Assembly (NCBI RefSeq): GCF_963855985.1
Contig: NC_087105.1
Span: 5,024,501 to 5,088,500 of the forward strand
Direction: 5' to 3'
Length of the DNA stretch: 64,000 nt
DNA from: Ostrinia nubilalis
Lineage: Eukaryota > Arthropoda > Insecta > Lepidoptera > Crambidae
Part shown: positions 41,440-52,282 of the stretch, piece by piece
Layout: every line of letters starts with the position of its first letter
How positions within the stretch are numbered: the stretch's first letter is position 1
The notes under the pieces: model-generated
Database searches by the model: none
Told to the model about the DNA's origin: nothing
What the model saw: the letters and a program-made list of their open reading frames with translations, nothing else
Program-made: the position numbers and the translations under genes

Positions 41440-42480
41440 TGTTATAGTCAAACCTCGAAGTTCCGGCACTCCTAGGTTTGACTAGTCAATCCTCAGGTCT
41501 GACTAGAAGTCTTAGTCAAAGCCCAAACATTTCGGCCTTTGACTAAAGAATGTTAGTCAAACCTAGGAGTAACTAATTTGGTCAGGCAAAGGTCGAAACT
41601 CAATTTAATGAAATCGGGGTTTGACTAGTCAAACCTCAATTAAGACTTTAAACTAAACTATACTTCATTCTGATCTCGAACTTATTGCATAGGCGTTACG
41701 GTCGGTTTTCACGCGCACGCGCAGCTATCTCTTTAGGTGAAGGTACGAGTAACTAAACTTATTTACTGAGGTTGTTTGTCAGTGTTTCTAGATCGATCTT
41801 GAAATTACTAATTTTTAGGGTTCTGTTACCTTAAATTAAAGGATAAAGAGTTAAAACGGGACCCTATTACTATGACTTCGCTAAAGGTTGTCTGTCACCA
41901 GGCTCGTATCTCACGAATCATAATCAAAATATTTAGTTTTTTATTCACTTTAAAAATAAATAATTCAATAAAATACTTAAATATTTAAGGGGGGCTCCCA
42001 TACAGCAAACGTGACTTGTTGCAGTTTTCTACTCGATATTAAACCGCAAACAGGTGAACCCTTGAAATATACACATAATATTTAGTTGCATATCTATTTT
42101 AAAAATAAATCATAAAATTAAAATAAAATAAATATTTATGGACATAAAAAAACAACTCCCGACTCCCATACAACAACAGAGTCTCACGGAACCCTTCGTG
42201 AGCGAATCCGACTCGCATTTGGCCGGTTTTCTATTTCCCGTCTACTTTTAACCTCTACCTACGAGTCTGCTAGTCGTTTCTAGGATTGACTAGGCAAAGC
42301 CCGAAACAGATTATTTTAGTTTCGACATGTGACTGAACAGTTTAGGCACTTCTAGGTTTGACTTAGTCAAAGGCCGAAATATGAATTCACTTCGGGGTTT
42401 GCCTGAAGGCCTTGGTCAAACCTAGGATAGACCAGTCATTCCGCGAAGAGACTGCATCTCGACCTTTGACTATGACATAT
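41440..42480. repeat. TTTGACTAGTCAAA-rich repeat split by another dispersed repeat
   Basis: 41448-41645 and 42275-42475 are full of variants of CCTAGGTTTGACTAGTCAAA and GGCCGAAAT in both orientations, so the block folds on itself. Between them, 41812-42230 is a separate lepidopteran repeat beginning TTTTTAGGGTTCTGTTACC and ending ACGGAACCCTTCGTGAGCG then GACTCGCATTTGGCCGGTTTT. It probably inserted into the first repeat. Confidence 0.7.
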
Positions 42481-44434
42481 CTAAGTAACGTTTGTATACT
42501 GGAATTCAGCTCAAAGGTCTATCCAAGCTTTCAGTTTATGACTCGAACACTTAAGTAGGTACTTCTTTACTTCTCTGAATGATTTGCAGCTGGCAAGAGT
42601 TCGCGGAACTCTACCAAGTGTGCACGATCCTTAACACCGTTTGTTCCTCATATAATTAAGTGGCCATTTCGCTGCCCTGTTTTTATTTCAGATCGCCGTC
42701 CGCTGGTGTATTTACGAAGACGTGTATTGTTTCACGGTACACGCACGTGCAATGTGCACGTAATCCTATTTATTTATTTCATGTAAGTATAGTAGGTATC
42801 AAAATTGAGGATAGAACAATAAAATCGTCCATTAGACTAGTAGTTGAGGCCGGTTGGTATATTCTACTATGGTATAAAATAATTTTCTATTTTTTTAACC
42901 GTGTCGGGGTACTCATCGTATTGTGTTTTAATTTTTATGATTTCCCCGCGATAAAATTGTATCCAAGCAACCGCTCAATAACCGGCACTCCTTTTGTGAG
43001 ACAACAAAAGGCGTAGGTACCTGTGTTGCAAGTAATTGATTATATCAACGGGCACATAGTGCGGTAAAGTTTAGTAGGTATGTTTTGAACAAACAGGTGA
43101 AAAAATTGTAACTAATTAGATAAAGGGCTGACTGCGAGCAAAAATATTCGTTATTCGTTTTCCAAAGAAAACCATTAATTACAATTTCAGAGGTTTTGTT
43201 AGGTTTCAATACCGCTTTTTAGCACCAATATCATCCTCAAATTACTGACTCCACAAAAGATATAACGTGAAAAATAAAATGTATGTTGCCAACAAAGGCT
43301 TTTTTTGTGTATGGTCTGTTTCTCTAATTAATATTGTGTAGGTATCTTTTTCTTGATTAAAGGATTCGAATTCGAAGGATTGATGAATGCTGCTGACAAC
43401 GCAACTCTTGTAGCGGAGTTTTGGGATGACACTGTGTAGGTTTGTTGTCGACACGATAAGAAGAAGAAGAAGAAAGGATTCGAAAAAGAATTGAGATCTT
43501 TCGTGACCTAAATTTTTCAATAACTTTTTCATTATGATCGATTGTAGAGTGAAATGCATACATTTTTAGTGCAAAAGCGCATGTCTATCACAAAGTTCTG
43601 TTTGAGCTGTCCTTGTATGCCTTTCTGATCGCCCTAACATTGTGGCGGAGACGTTATCGATAGTCCAGCATCATTGTTCCCTGGAGGCCCAGGAGACTGT
43701 TTTCGAAGGTATTGTAGTGGCGACCCGGTTAATGATTAATTCGAAACGTCGCAAAGTGGACCTTTTGAGGGTCGCTTGTTCTGAGATGGACATGAAAACG
43801 TAATCGTGTGATGGGGTTCGGTAAAATTACCTATAAAAGCTTATAGATGTTCTAGAAAGCATAATTTTGTTAGTAAACCAATGATATTTCCCAGGTATTT
43901 ATAGCGAATAATTAATCTCATTAGTTATTAACAGTATTGAAAAATATTGAATGGAAGTTTTAAACAGTTTGAGTTAAGGACAAAATATGGAAAAAGTGAA
44001 TCGGATATTACTAAGCAAGCCACTACTATCCCTACACTGTGTCTACATTAAGCATCTGGGAGGACTGCCGTCACTGCTTAAACCTACAAAACGGAATTAG
44101 AATTTGCAGCCGTAAAAATAATATTTATCATAACAATTCTGCATCAGCCGTAAGGAAAGCGCAATAATCGACAAGGACCGCCTGTTATCGCCTGCACGAG
44201 AACTAGGGAAACCATAATTCCTCTCATTACAAGCAACTCCGCCACAAATCTACATTGGCAGGGAATAAAGGCTGTGTGCGGTTATTCCCTATAGAGACGG
44301 GGAAACACCCATGCCTCTACTAGTGTTGGGACCTCGATGGCTTAAACCACAAGAAACATTTTAAACCAAGAAAGTTCTTTCTTCCGTCCGTACGATAGTG
44401 CACGAAAAAACATGCAACTAGCTTATTCACACTA
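42481..44434. other. Non-coding, one retrotransposon tail, no gene recognised
   Basis: AT-rich; the 118-codon frame at 42660-43016 has no coding-like base use and no motif. The tail at 43374-43475 is listed separately. Confidence 0.4.
43374..43475 (+). mobile_element. 3' tail of a non-LTR retrotransposon, copy 2
   Basis: It is about 85% like 23450-23545 by eye, with a longer terminal GAA run (AAGAAGAAGAAGAAAGG). 5'-truncated, non-coding. Confidence 0.6.
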
Positions 44435-44549
44435 AGGCTGAGTTGCACCAACTTACTTTAACCACTTTAACCGTAATTTTGACAATAACCGGTGCTTTTT
44501 GTATGGAGTTTGACAGATTTTTGACGTTAATTAAAGTCAAAGTAAGGCT
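44435..44549. mobile_element. MITE, GGCTGAGTTGCACCA family, copy 2 (right end lost)
   Basis: It starts AAGGCTGAGTTGCACCA and shares the ACCGGTG core and TTTTTGACGTTAA segment with the copy at 22681-22790. The right inverted end is reduced to AGTAAGGCTT. Confidence 0.7.
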
Positions 44550-45972
44550 TTTTTAAAAAATCAACTCAAGAAACAAGTACAGTTGGTTAAACTTGGTTGT
44601 TTCCCTTTCACAAATACGACCGATGGTATAAATGAGATTTGTAAACAAACATTTTTGATCTATTGGTACATTACCATTCTTCATTCCTGAACATTACCGA
44701 AAAACATACTAGTAATAGTGAGGGATTTTATCGATAGCGATAACTACAACAAGCACAACACTAGCTGACCCATACGCACAAAAGCACTCTCCCCGTGAAT
44801 GATTTCGGAACTGCCAGGGATATCCATAGAGTATAAAAGACATCTAAAAATATGTAATGTCTTCCTCTTTGGGCTCGTTTAGGTATCTCTCGGGCGGATC
44901 GATGTTTATGGCACGGAATATGGTTTTATTGGCGAATAAACTTGCCCCGACTTGTGCTATCGGCTATATGTACCATGCGAATCGGAATTTGCCCATAAAG
45001 TGGGTACATTTGTGCAATTTTATGACCTTTAAAATGTTGCATATGGTCCGTTGGTGGACCTAATTTGATTTTAGTCTGCCAGAGTGAACACGAAATTTGT
45101 TTAAAGTACATTTGCTATGTACTTACGTCTTACGCCGAGTGGATTTAAAATCTGTTGCTTGTATATTCTACAATACAAATTACAAAAAACATTTTAAAAT
45201 ATGCAATGAAAAAAATAAGACAGATAAAAAATTCAAATGTTTCCCGCCAAGTGGTAATTTTTCTGCACATAAACAGAAGCAAAGGCATAAGAAATTATTC
45301 AGCCTCGCTGGTTCCGCTCTAAGTTATCGGCTCTGGCCATCAGTTTTGTGCAGTTGCTCGTGCTCATAAATATTTTTACTTATTTCACGGGAGCCAACAA
45401 CAAAGTTTAAAATTCAAAACATTCATATGTAATATGATTTGTGAGACCAACTCGTGCATGTCCCCTTTTTTTAATTTACAACAGTGCATTTTTGTGATGT
45501 CGCGTCTCGCCGGCGAACTGTGTGGACTAGGGTAACAAAAACTTTGTTTTATCTTTCCACGTTGGAAAAAGTTTTGTTGGTTGATTTAAAATTTTAACAG
45601 AGTGTGTTCGTTAGGCTTTTAATTGGATTTGCACACGATCTTACATCTTTAACATAGAACTTCAACAATTTAAACAGATTTAACAATAGATAAAGAGTTG
45701 TAATGGAACTTTTACACTTATTCATGCTAAATGTCTGTCTTTTTATTTGAAGTAACTAGCGTTTACCTAAGTTTCTTACTCGAAGAGATGGCTTCCTAGC
45801 GAGAAGACTATTCTTATCTACAATATTTTTCGGAAATTAAAGTAGTGGTTAATTTAATAAAATGAAACTTTGAAATTTAAGCACATCAATATTGGTGTTA
45901 TTAGAAGTCCTTAAACCATCAAAAGGCCCAAATAACTTAAAGAATACCTAAAGAAAGTGTCATAAAGGTGTA
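44550..45972. other. Non-coding, no gene recognised
   Basis: Frames at 44857-45063 and 45097-45369 lack motifs and codon bias. Nothing firm is seen. Confidence 0.4.
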
Positions 45973-46963
45973 GGGTAATTCCAGGATACATGCCCCAGTG
46001 GGATAGGTGCCGCGATTTTAAGTACACTATGTTACAAGCAACTTAGCCTAAAGTTATAGTACGTATAATAGAAAGGGACCTCCCCGTACCACTTTTCGCC
46101 TCGCAAACCATCAAAGAGTGCATTCGTTTAGCCAGTGAGAGCAAAAATCTTCCGCGGCCAGACCTTAGCGAGCGTCGAAATAATGTTGGTAAGTATCTTT
46201 AAATGGATAATTTTTTTGTCAGCTGTAAAATGAAGCAGATTTTTATATAATTTGATAGAATATCTTATAAGTTATACGGGGTAGCTATGTTTAATTCGAT
46301 TTTTTGTGTTATTATATTTTTTATTAAAAAAGGCACCTATCCTACACTAAAAGGATAGTTGCCTATTTTTTTTTTGGTATAGGTGCCCTTAGGGCCATGT
46401 CCCATGCACCTAGGGGCATCTATCCTAACTTGCTCTTTTTGTCACAGGTAGCAAGTAAGAAGAAAAAAAGAATGTAGTACGGCTAAACTTAGGAAAGTAA
46501 TAAATACCCGCCCTTCTGATCGAATTACCTTTTTACCCGACTCCGCTAGAAGGAGTAGTATTATTTTTAATAAAAAATATTATATTTCATTTTAAATTCA
46601 TTTAATAACAAACAATCTTAAATAATAATACTTGGCTTGTTTGATTTCAAAATGCATTTATTTGATCCTTAGAATTCAAAAACTATATTAACGAGTCATC
46701 TATCCCTGCATCAGGCATCTATCCTTTGAAGCAATCATACAGTGAGTCTTCTATCCCCCACATTAGGCGTCTATCCCACTTTTTAGAGGTCAATTAAAAT
46801 GGTATTTTCTCAGAATCGGTATAACTTAAACTAAAATAATTATAGTAATATCATAGACGAAAGACCAAAGTTTATAGATACTAAGGTCAAATTGTTGATA
46901 AAAACTTACTGACTGAGTTACAGAGCTGTTTCAAAAAGTGGGGCATCTATCCTGGACTTACCC
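45973..46963. mobile_element. 991-bp DNA transposon of unknown family with TA duplication
   Basis: The left end GGGTAATTCCAGGATACATG and the inverted right end GGGTAAGTCCAGGATAGATG are flanked by TA on both sides. The sequence repeats (A)GG(C/T)(A/G)(C/T)CTATCC-type words many times near both ends (GCACCTATCCTACACTAAAA, GGGGCATCTATCC, AGGCGTCTATCCCAC), giving long subterminal repeats. A possible exon at about 46088-46192 reads IKECIRLASESKNLPRPDLS and ends at a GTAAGT. No transposase is recognised. Confidence 0.75.
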
Positions 46964-46965
46964 TA

Positions 46966-47825
46966 TACTTGGTGACCCTAGTGTGGCGTCCCAATTCCCT
47001 GCCGCGAGCCGTGACCCACATTGTAATGCGCATGCAAAAATCCGGGACAAATTCTAATACGGATAGAACAGCCATTCGTCTTCATTTCAACGAAAAAGTA
47101 ATATCTAATTTATTTATCCAAAGGCTTAACACGGATCAAAAAAAAAATTTTTTTTAGGCTTCCATGATTTAGTTAGCCATCATGCTATAGGCGGCACAGT
47201 CATAAAGTATGACATCAGTATTGTGAATACAGTATCAAAGATTTCAATACCAACATTGTTTGTTTTATTTTTTGGACTTTCTATTTTACGAAGCACACCG
47301 AAAATTGTAGTGCTTCAAATACGTAGTCATTGATATTCTTTCCAACAATCATGGGCCTTGAATTTACGCTTGAATTGGTCAGAAGTTTTGAGCAAAGAAC
47401 TAAAGGTTTTGTTTGAGCTTCGAAGACTACATTAGCAAACTAGTTCCTATTATTTGCTAAGTTGTTTCTTTTGCAGATAGCTGTTGCGTGCAGCGTTATT
47501 ATCATGTGTTACTCACTTTGTGTTATTTTAATTTGATCTTGACGACTTTTGCATCGCACTCCGGTTATAATGAGATTTTATGTACATTTTGTAGTGTTTT
47601 ATTGCTACAGCTCAGAATTATATAAAATAACTTTATTAGTTTAGGTAGGTAAGCGTGAGTTCTCTCTACAGGGTAGAATGATGTTTTTACAAAATAGTAA
47701 TTCGTCAATTGGAAATAATTAATTAGACCTACTATGCGATAAGCAATTAAAATTGGTAGCAAATCAAAAATCCATAAATTAAAAATACGTTAAAACATAT
47801 TTCCACTGACTCCGGAATGGACAAT
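46966..47825. other. Non-coding, no gene recognised
   Basis: It begins with GTGTGGCGTCCCAATTCCCT then GCCGCGAGCCGTGAC, which reads VWRPNSLPRAV on the plus strand and may be a scrap of a retrotransposon C-terminus. The rest is AT-rich. Confidence 0.35.
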
Positions 47826-48076
47826 TTGACACCATTCTCCAATAATTCGAAATCACAACTTTTTTAAAAAGACCCTTCAATCTGGTCTTAAAAACTTAAT
47901 TAATTTTAAATTACCTGTAAATTACGATTTTTGTTCGCATTGTAGTTGAAAAAAGTAGTTTAATTGAGTTGATAAAATAGTGACGTCACTTGCTTGTATG
48001 TAGTGCCATACAAAATCTATGGGAGAGTTTCGTTTTGACAGTTTTAAAAAGTACGTCAATTGATTGGTGGTGTCAA
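47826..48076. mobile_element. MITE-like repeat, TTGACACCA ends, copy 2
   Basis: Second copy of the element at 30144-30377. It has an extra 20-25 bp (ATCTATGGGAGAG region) in its right part. Same inverted ends. Confidence 0.7.
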
Positions 48077-48451
48077 CATGTCTATTTTCAGCTATAGATA
48101 AAAAAGTCTTCAAACCAATTTAATAAAATTAAAAACTAGTTTCGAGAAATTATATGACTAATTATAACACTAATCATTTCCAGAATATCTCCCATCAAAC
48201 TGTGCTAGAGCTAATCTTTCGTTAATTAGCAAAACTTAGCTCCGCTTCAGCTTTCGTCATTGACTTTGATCTCCGAAACTCCATTTGCTTGCCGATCTTA
48301 ATTTTAGTTAAGTATACTAACTCCAGTTTTAATTTGTTGTTAATGGTAAATAGCTAAGATGCTCATCACTAATATTGGTAGGATATAAGATTCAGTGTGT
48401 ACCTCACAAGTTATTGGATCACACCAAATGTTAATAAATTAGTTTTAATGC

Positions 48452-48535
48452 AGAACAAGGCAGGCGTTTGACCGCAATCGCACCTGATGTTAACTGAGAT
48501 GCTGACAGTCTAAGATGGTATTTATTAACATTATC
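48452..48535 (-). mobile_element. Inverted 3' tail of a non-LTR retrotransposon
   Basis: On the minus strand it shares TTAACATCAGGTGCGATTG and CAAACGCCTGCCTTG with the tails at 51903-51975 and 58884-58960. It is a 5'-truncated copy in the opposite orientation. Confidence 0.55.
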
Positions 48536-48646
48536 TGTCCTGTAAGTGCTTAGTCACTCTCGTCTTAAAAAAGTCCGTTTTAAAGAATCAGATACTAACC
48601 TTAATTGAGCTCGACTGGAAAACTAGATTTGTTAAATTAAATAATA

Positions 48647-48681
48647 TCGATGTCTCTATACTGGGTGTATAGAGACATCGA
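48647..48681. repeat. Perfect 15-bp-arm hairpin
   Basis: TCGATGTCTCTATAC and its exact inverse flank a 5-nt loop (TGGGT). It looks like a stem-loop, but no terminator or RNA gene can be assigned. Confidence 0.6.
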
Positions 48682-49826
48682 CCGTATCTTTGTCTTCATC
48701 TATGTATCTATGAGCGTCTACTCATATGGGTGTGATTGTATATTATTCTGTATACGCCAACTCAAATAACATGAGCACTCAGACACAGACCGTATGGGCT
48801 TTTCATTATCATATAATTATCAGATTGCCTGTTACAATCGCGCGGAATGTAGAGAATTATATTTAATTAATCCATCAAAGAGACAATAACAGATCGATGA
48901 TCCACCAAAGGGAATTAATTTGTAGTGTTACACGGCTACGAGCACTAGACACTGTAAGTGCGCCTACCTGATACCTCTTCATATATCAGAAGTATTAATT
49001 GCTGTACCCGATCGCTATTATTATTGTAACGAGTGGGTGGATCAATTAATCAGATCATCAAGACACGAGCTCGGAGTTACGGCAATTAGTCTGGATCTAG
49101 GTATCTTCGTATCTAGGATTTTATCTAGCTATTTATCCTGTTTTAAGCTCCTACGATCAGGTGACGGGGCTTTCTAGCGCTCGAGTGAAATCTTTTGTTT
49201 GCAATGCAAACAAAACTTTTTAGATCCTGAAAAAAGAAAATAACGGCTCTAACCTAAAAAAAGCACTGAAGTTTTACACTTGACACTGGCTAGGTATAAT
49301 GTGAAAATTGCACGAAGCCATAACTGAACAAAAAAAACACTGAGGTTTCTAAACGTCAACTCTAGATTTGAATTTCGAATCCAAATTATGATTCCATTTA
49401 TAAATTTATTCTTTCTTACTTTTCTTTTTTTTAAAGGTTTATTTTAGTAATTTGTTATTACACAAATTACTAATAGTCCCACTAAGTTAATATGCTTGTA
49501 TCTCGAGTGAGCTCACCACAATAGTCGATGTGCATGCATGTGTAATCGCACAAAAATGGTCTTGAATCTCTAATTACACTTTGTACAAATTCGCATGCAA
49601 TATTGAATTTAAAACTCATCTTTAGAATGCCTACTCGTAATTTTTAGCACTAAGTTAATGGTTTGTAAGACGTGTAGGTACTATCCGAAATTAGGTCGTA
49701 ACTCCGATCTACATGGCTTCAACAATACGACAGATTGCGCAATTGCAACGTCACATAATACATGTCTCGCCGTAAATTATCCACCTGCGACACGACACGT
49801 CACTGCTCGTGATTTGTGACTCCTAA

Positions 49827-49965
49827 GAGCCAAAGCACACGATGCGTTGCGGCGCCGCACCGCAAAGATTTCGCCATATCGCGCGACACGGCGCCGCACC
49901 GCTACAGATTTCTATGTAAGATGACACAGCGCCACCGCGACGTTAGGCATCGTGTGCTTTGACTC
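49827..49965. mobile_element. Harbinger-like MITE, 139 bp, TAA duplication
   Basis: GAGCCAAAGCACACGATGC and its inverse GCATCGTGTGCTTTGACTC (one mismatch) form the ends, with TAA on both sides. The interior is GC-rich with GCGGCGCCGCACCGC twice. Confidence 0.82.
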
Positions 49966-51038
49966 TAACTTCTAACAGTCTAACATCTGGAATACTAGAT
50001 GTAATCTAACGATGAGAATGTCTGTGACGATTTTTTCGATGTTACAGGGATCTGATTAAAAAGCTGTTTTCTTTTGTTGCGTCAGATTTAATTAAATCGA
50101 GCTCGTCATTTAGGAATTCAATGGTTTTTCGACTATTTAGATTCGTATGTTCTGATTAAAGTAAAGACAAAATGAAAATGGAATCATTACTGAAGATGAT
50201 TACCTAGTTGTTAATTATCTTATATTTATCCACGTGTATCATAAAGCAGCTTAAGATGTCCTGAAGGAACGTGCTTATATCGTTGTCATTCAACTAATAT
50301 GTTAGCTTTAAGTTAATGCTCTCAAAAGCACGACCCAATCAATACCCCAATCCCACTTTCGCGATTCGAGTCATGTGTGCGATGAAATCTAGTGTCAAGA
50401 CGAGCTCAAGATCGATTTATCAACGCCCAAGTCATTGAAAAATTCGGTGCGTGCGAGTGGGCCTCCCGCGCGGATTAGCGGGCGCCCGCGTGATCCGACC
50501 CTATTTCCATGGAGGTGTCGCCAAAAATGGGTTTACGGGATTTACAGATCCAACACGCCATGACAGTTTTTCCTGCCGATTTATAATAAAACTTGGAGCG
50601 TGGATTGATATGTTTGTATCAGAGTTTTGTGCACGTGTTGAAATTTTTTGGTATTTTTTGATGATTGTAAATATTTATTTTGTTGTTTGAAAAACGTGTA
50701 TTCTATATTTAGTTTTGTAATTGAATAATGTGAGTAATGTAGAGCGAGTTTAGTCAAGTACCTATACATATAGATAGATTATGTATTTTTAAGTAATTGT
50801 AAGTGCATCGCAGTGTCATTGCCGTCGACAGTGTTTCATAGTTTTGTATGTTGTAAGTTACAAGAAAGCGAACAGGCACTTAATTCTGTAAGATGTTTAA
50901 GACTTCAACCTTCAAGAAGATAATAAATTTTAACAAAGAAATGTTTATTTCAATCGACTGCAACGTTTGCCAAAATCCATGTCACTGTTATTGATACTCT
51001 ACTCGTGGACGTTACACAATATTTCGTAGCCCTGTTGT

Positions 51039-51271
51039 CAGTGGCGGCGTAGCATAGGTTGGCACCCGGGGCGGCACCCCCCCCCCCCCCCCGTCATAAT
51101 ATAAATTATAGCCTAAGGCACCCCAGAATGGCACCCCCCCTGTCATTACATCACGACCGTCCTTGCCATGCAGATGCGTCAGTGAGCACTAATCTGCGCG
51201 ACTTTGTCACCCCCTGATGCTTGGCACCCGGGGCGGACCGCCCCCACCGCCCCCCCCTTACGCCGCTACTG
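51039..51271. mobile_element. hAT-type MITE, 233 bp, with intact 8-bp duplication
   Basis: CCTGTTGT is present directly before (51031-51038) and after (51272-51279). The ends CAGTGGCGGCGTA and TACGCCGCTACTG are inverted with one mismatch. An 8-bp duplication and CA(G)TG ends fit the hAT superfamily. Inside is a run of 16 C at 51077-51092 and two direct copies of TTGGCACCCGGGGCGG. No transposase. Confidence 0.88.
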
Positions 51272-51420
51272 CCTGTTGTTTCAACTGTAACACTATCTTA
51301 GAGCCGTAGGCTGTATCGATTGGCCACGGGCGGTCTAATTGGCCGGCTGGACCATCGGGGTCGGGCCCAATTACCGGTATTGATATCAGCTCCATTTTTG
51401 TTACGATCGCCTCCGATCGA

Positions 51421-52282
51421 TAGGGTTAGAAGTTACGTATCGATACCAAAATACGCGGTGTCGAGTCGATACACAAAAGGTATCGGTACTAAAGTAATCG
51501 ATGCTACGATGTATCGAGTATCGAGTATTTACGGTGATCATTAATAACTGTAGGTAAGTAACATCAACCGCTTTTGAATGGTTCTTTGATTTTTGAGATA
51601 ATATTGTGTAAGAAAATAAAAAGATGAGGTAAGTACCTAATACAAAAATAGAAAATGGTACCTATTTAATGAAAAAAGTTTAGGTTTTATTTAAAAGCTA
51701 CCACTCCACTTCTGGGTGCCCAGCTATAAACAGTATAAACTATAAACATTCCACCAGCTCGCACTAAGCGTTTCGATGACTCTTTTATAATGCGAACAGC
51801 TAGGGACTGGAATTCGTTGCCTGCTGCTGTCTTTCCCGAAAACTATAATCCGGGCCTCTTCAAGGCGAGAGTGAATAGGCACTTACAGGGCAGATATGTA
51901 CCATCCTAGACTGCATCCCACTTAACATCAGGTGCGATTGTGGTCAAATACCTGCCTTGTCATGCATAAAAAAAAATGTAGGTAATTCGTTTAAGGGCTT
52001 AGCCGCTTAATAGGTTTTAAGTGATCGCGCAAAACCCTAATCGACCGTAATAATACTTCTCCCATACGACTTTTTTAAATACTCGACTAAACTTTTATCC
52101 GAGAATAACTCCTGGTATTTAAACTGGCACATTGACAGTTTCAGTATGGGAAATATGTCAAAACTGACGATTTATTCTAAGATTAATATTGTTTTGATTG
52201 ATTGACTGTGGTATCGAGTGCTCAGTATCGAGGATCGCTACCGAAAGTATCGATACCTCTTTGTATCAAAATTCAAACCCTA
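51421..52282. mobile_element. TATCGATA-rich inverted-repeat element holding a retrotransposon fragment
   Basis: The left part begins TAGGGTTAGAAGTTACGTATCGATACC. The right part, inverted, reads TAGGGTTTGAATTTTGATAC then AGGTATCGATAC. Both have many TATCGATA/GTATCGAG words. The centre at about 51750-51975 is a non-LTR retrotransposon end, so the structure is nested. Confidence 0.6.
51781..51975 (+). mobile_element. C-terminus and 3' tail of a Jockey/CR1-like retrotransposon
   Basis: The plus strand encodes RTARDWNSLPAAVFPENYNP then GLFKARVNRHLQGRYVPS and a stop, the conserved W-N-x-L-P and F-K-x-R-V end of Jockey/CR1-type reverse transcriptase ORFs. It is followed by a tail ending in A9. Related tails lie at 41305-41375, 58884-58960 and, inverted, 48452-48535. 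5'-truncated. Confidence 0.75.

Noticed and set aside
42660..43016. 118-codon plus-strand frame
   Set aside because: Random composition, no motif, and surrounded by repeats; no splice or promoter support.
50451..50560. GC-rich patch considered as the missing upstream exon
   Set aside because: Minus-strand frames do not encode a Cys followed by one codon and GT, and no C2H2-like residues appear.
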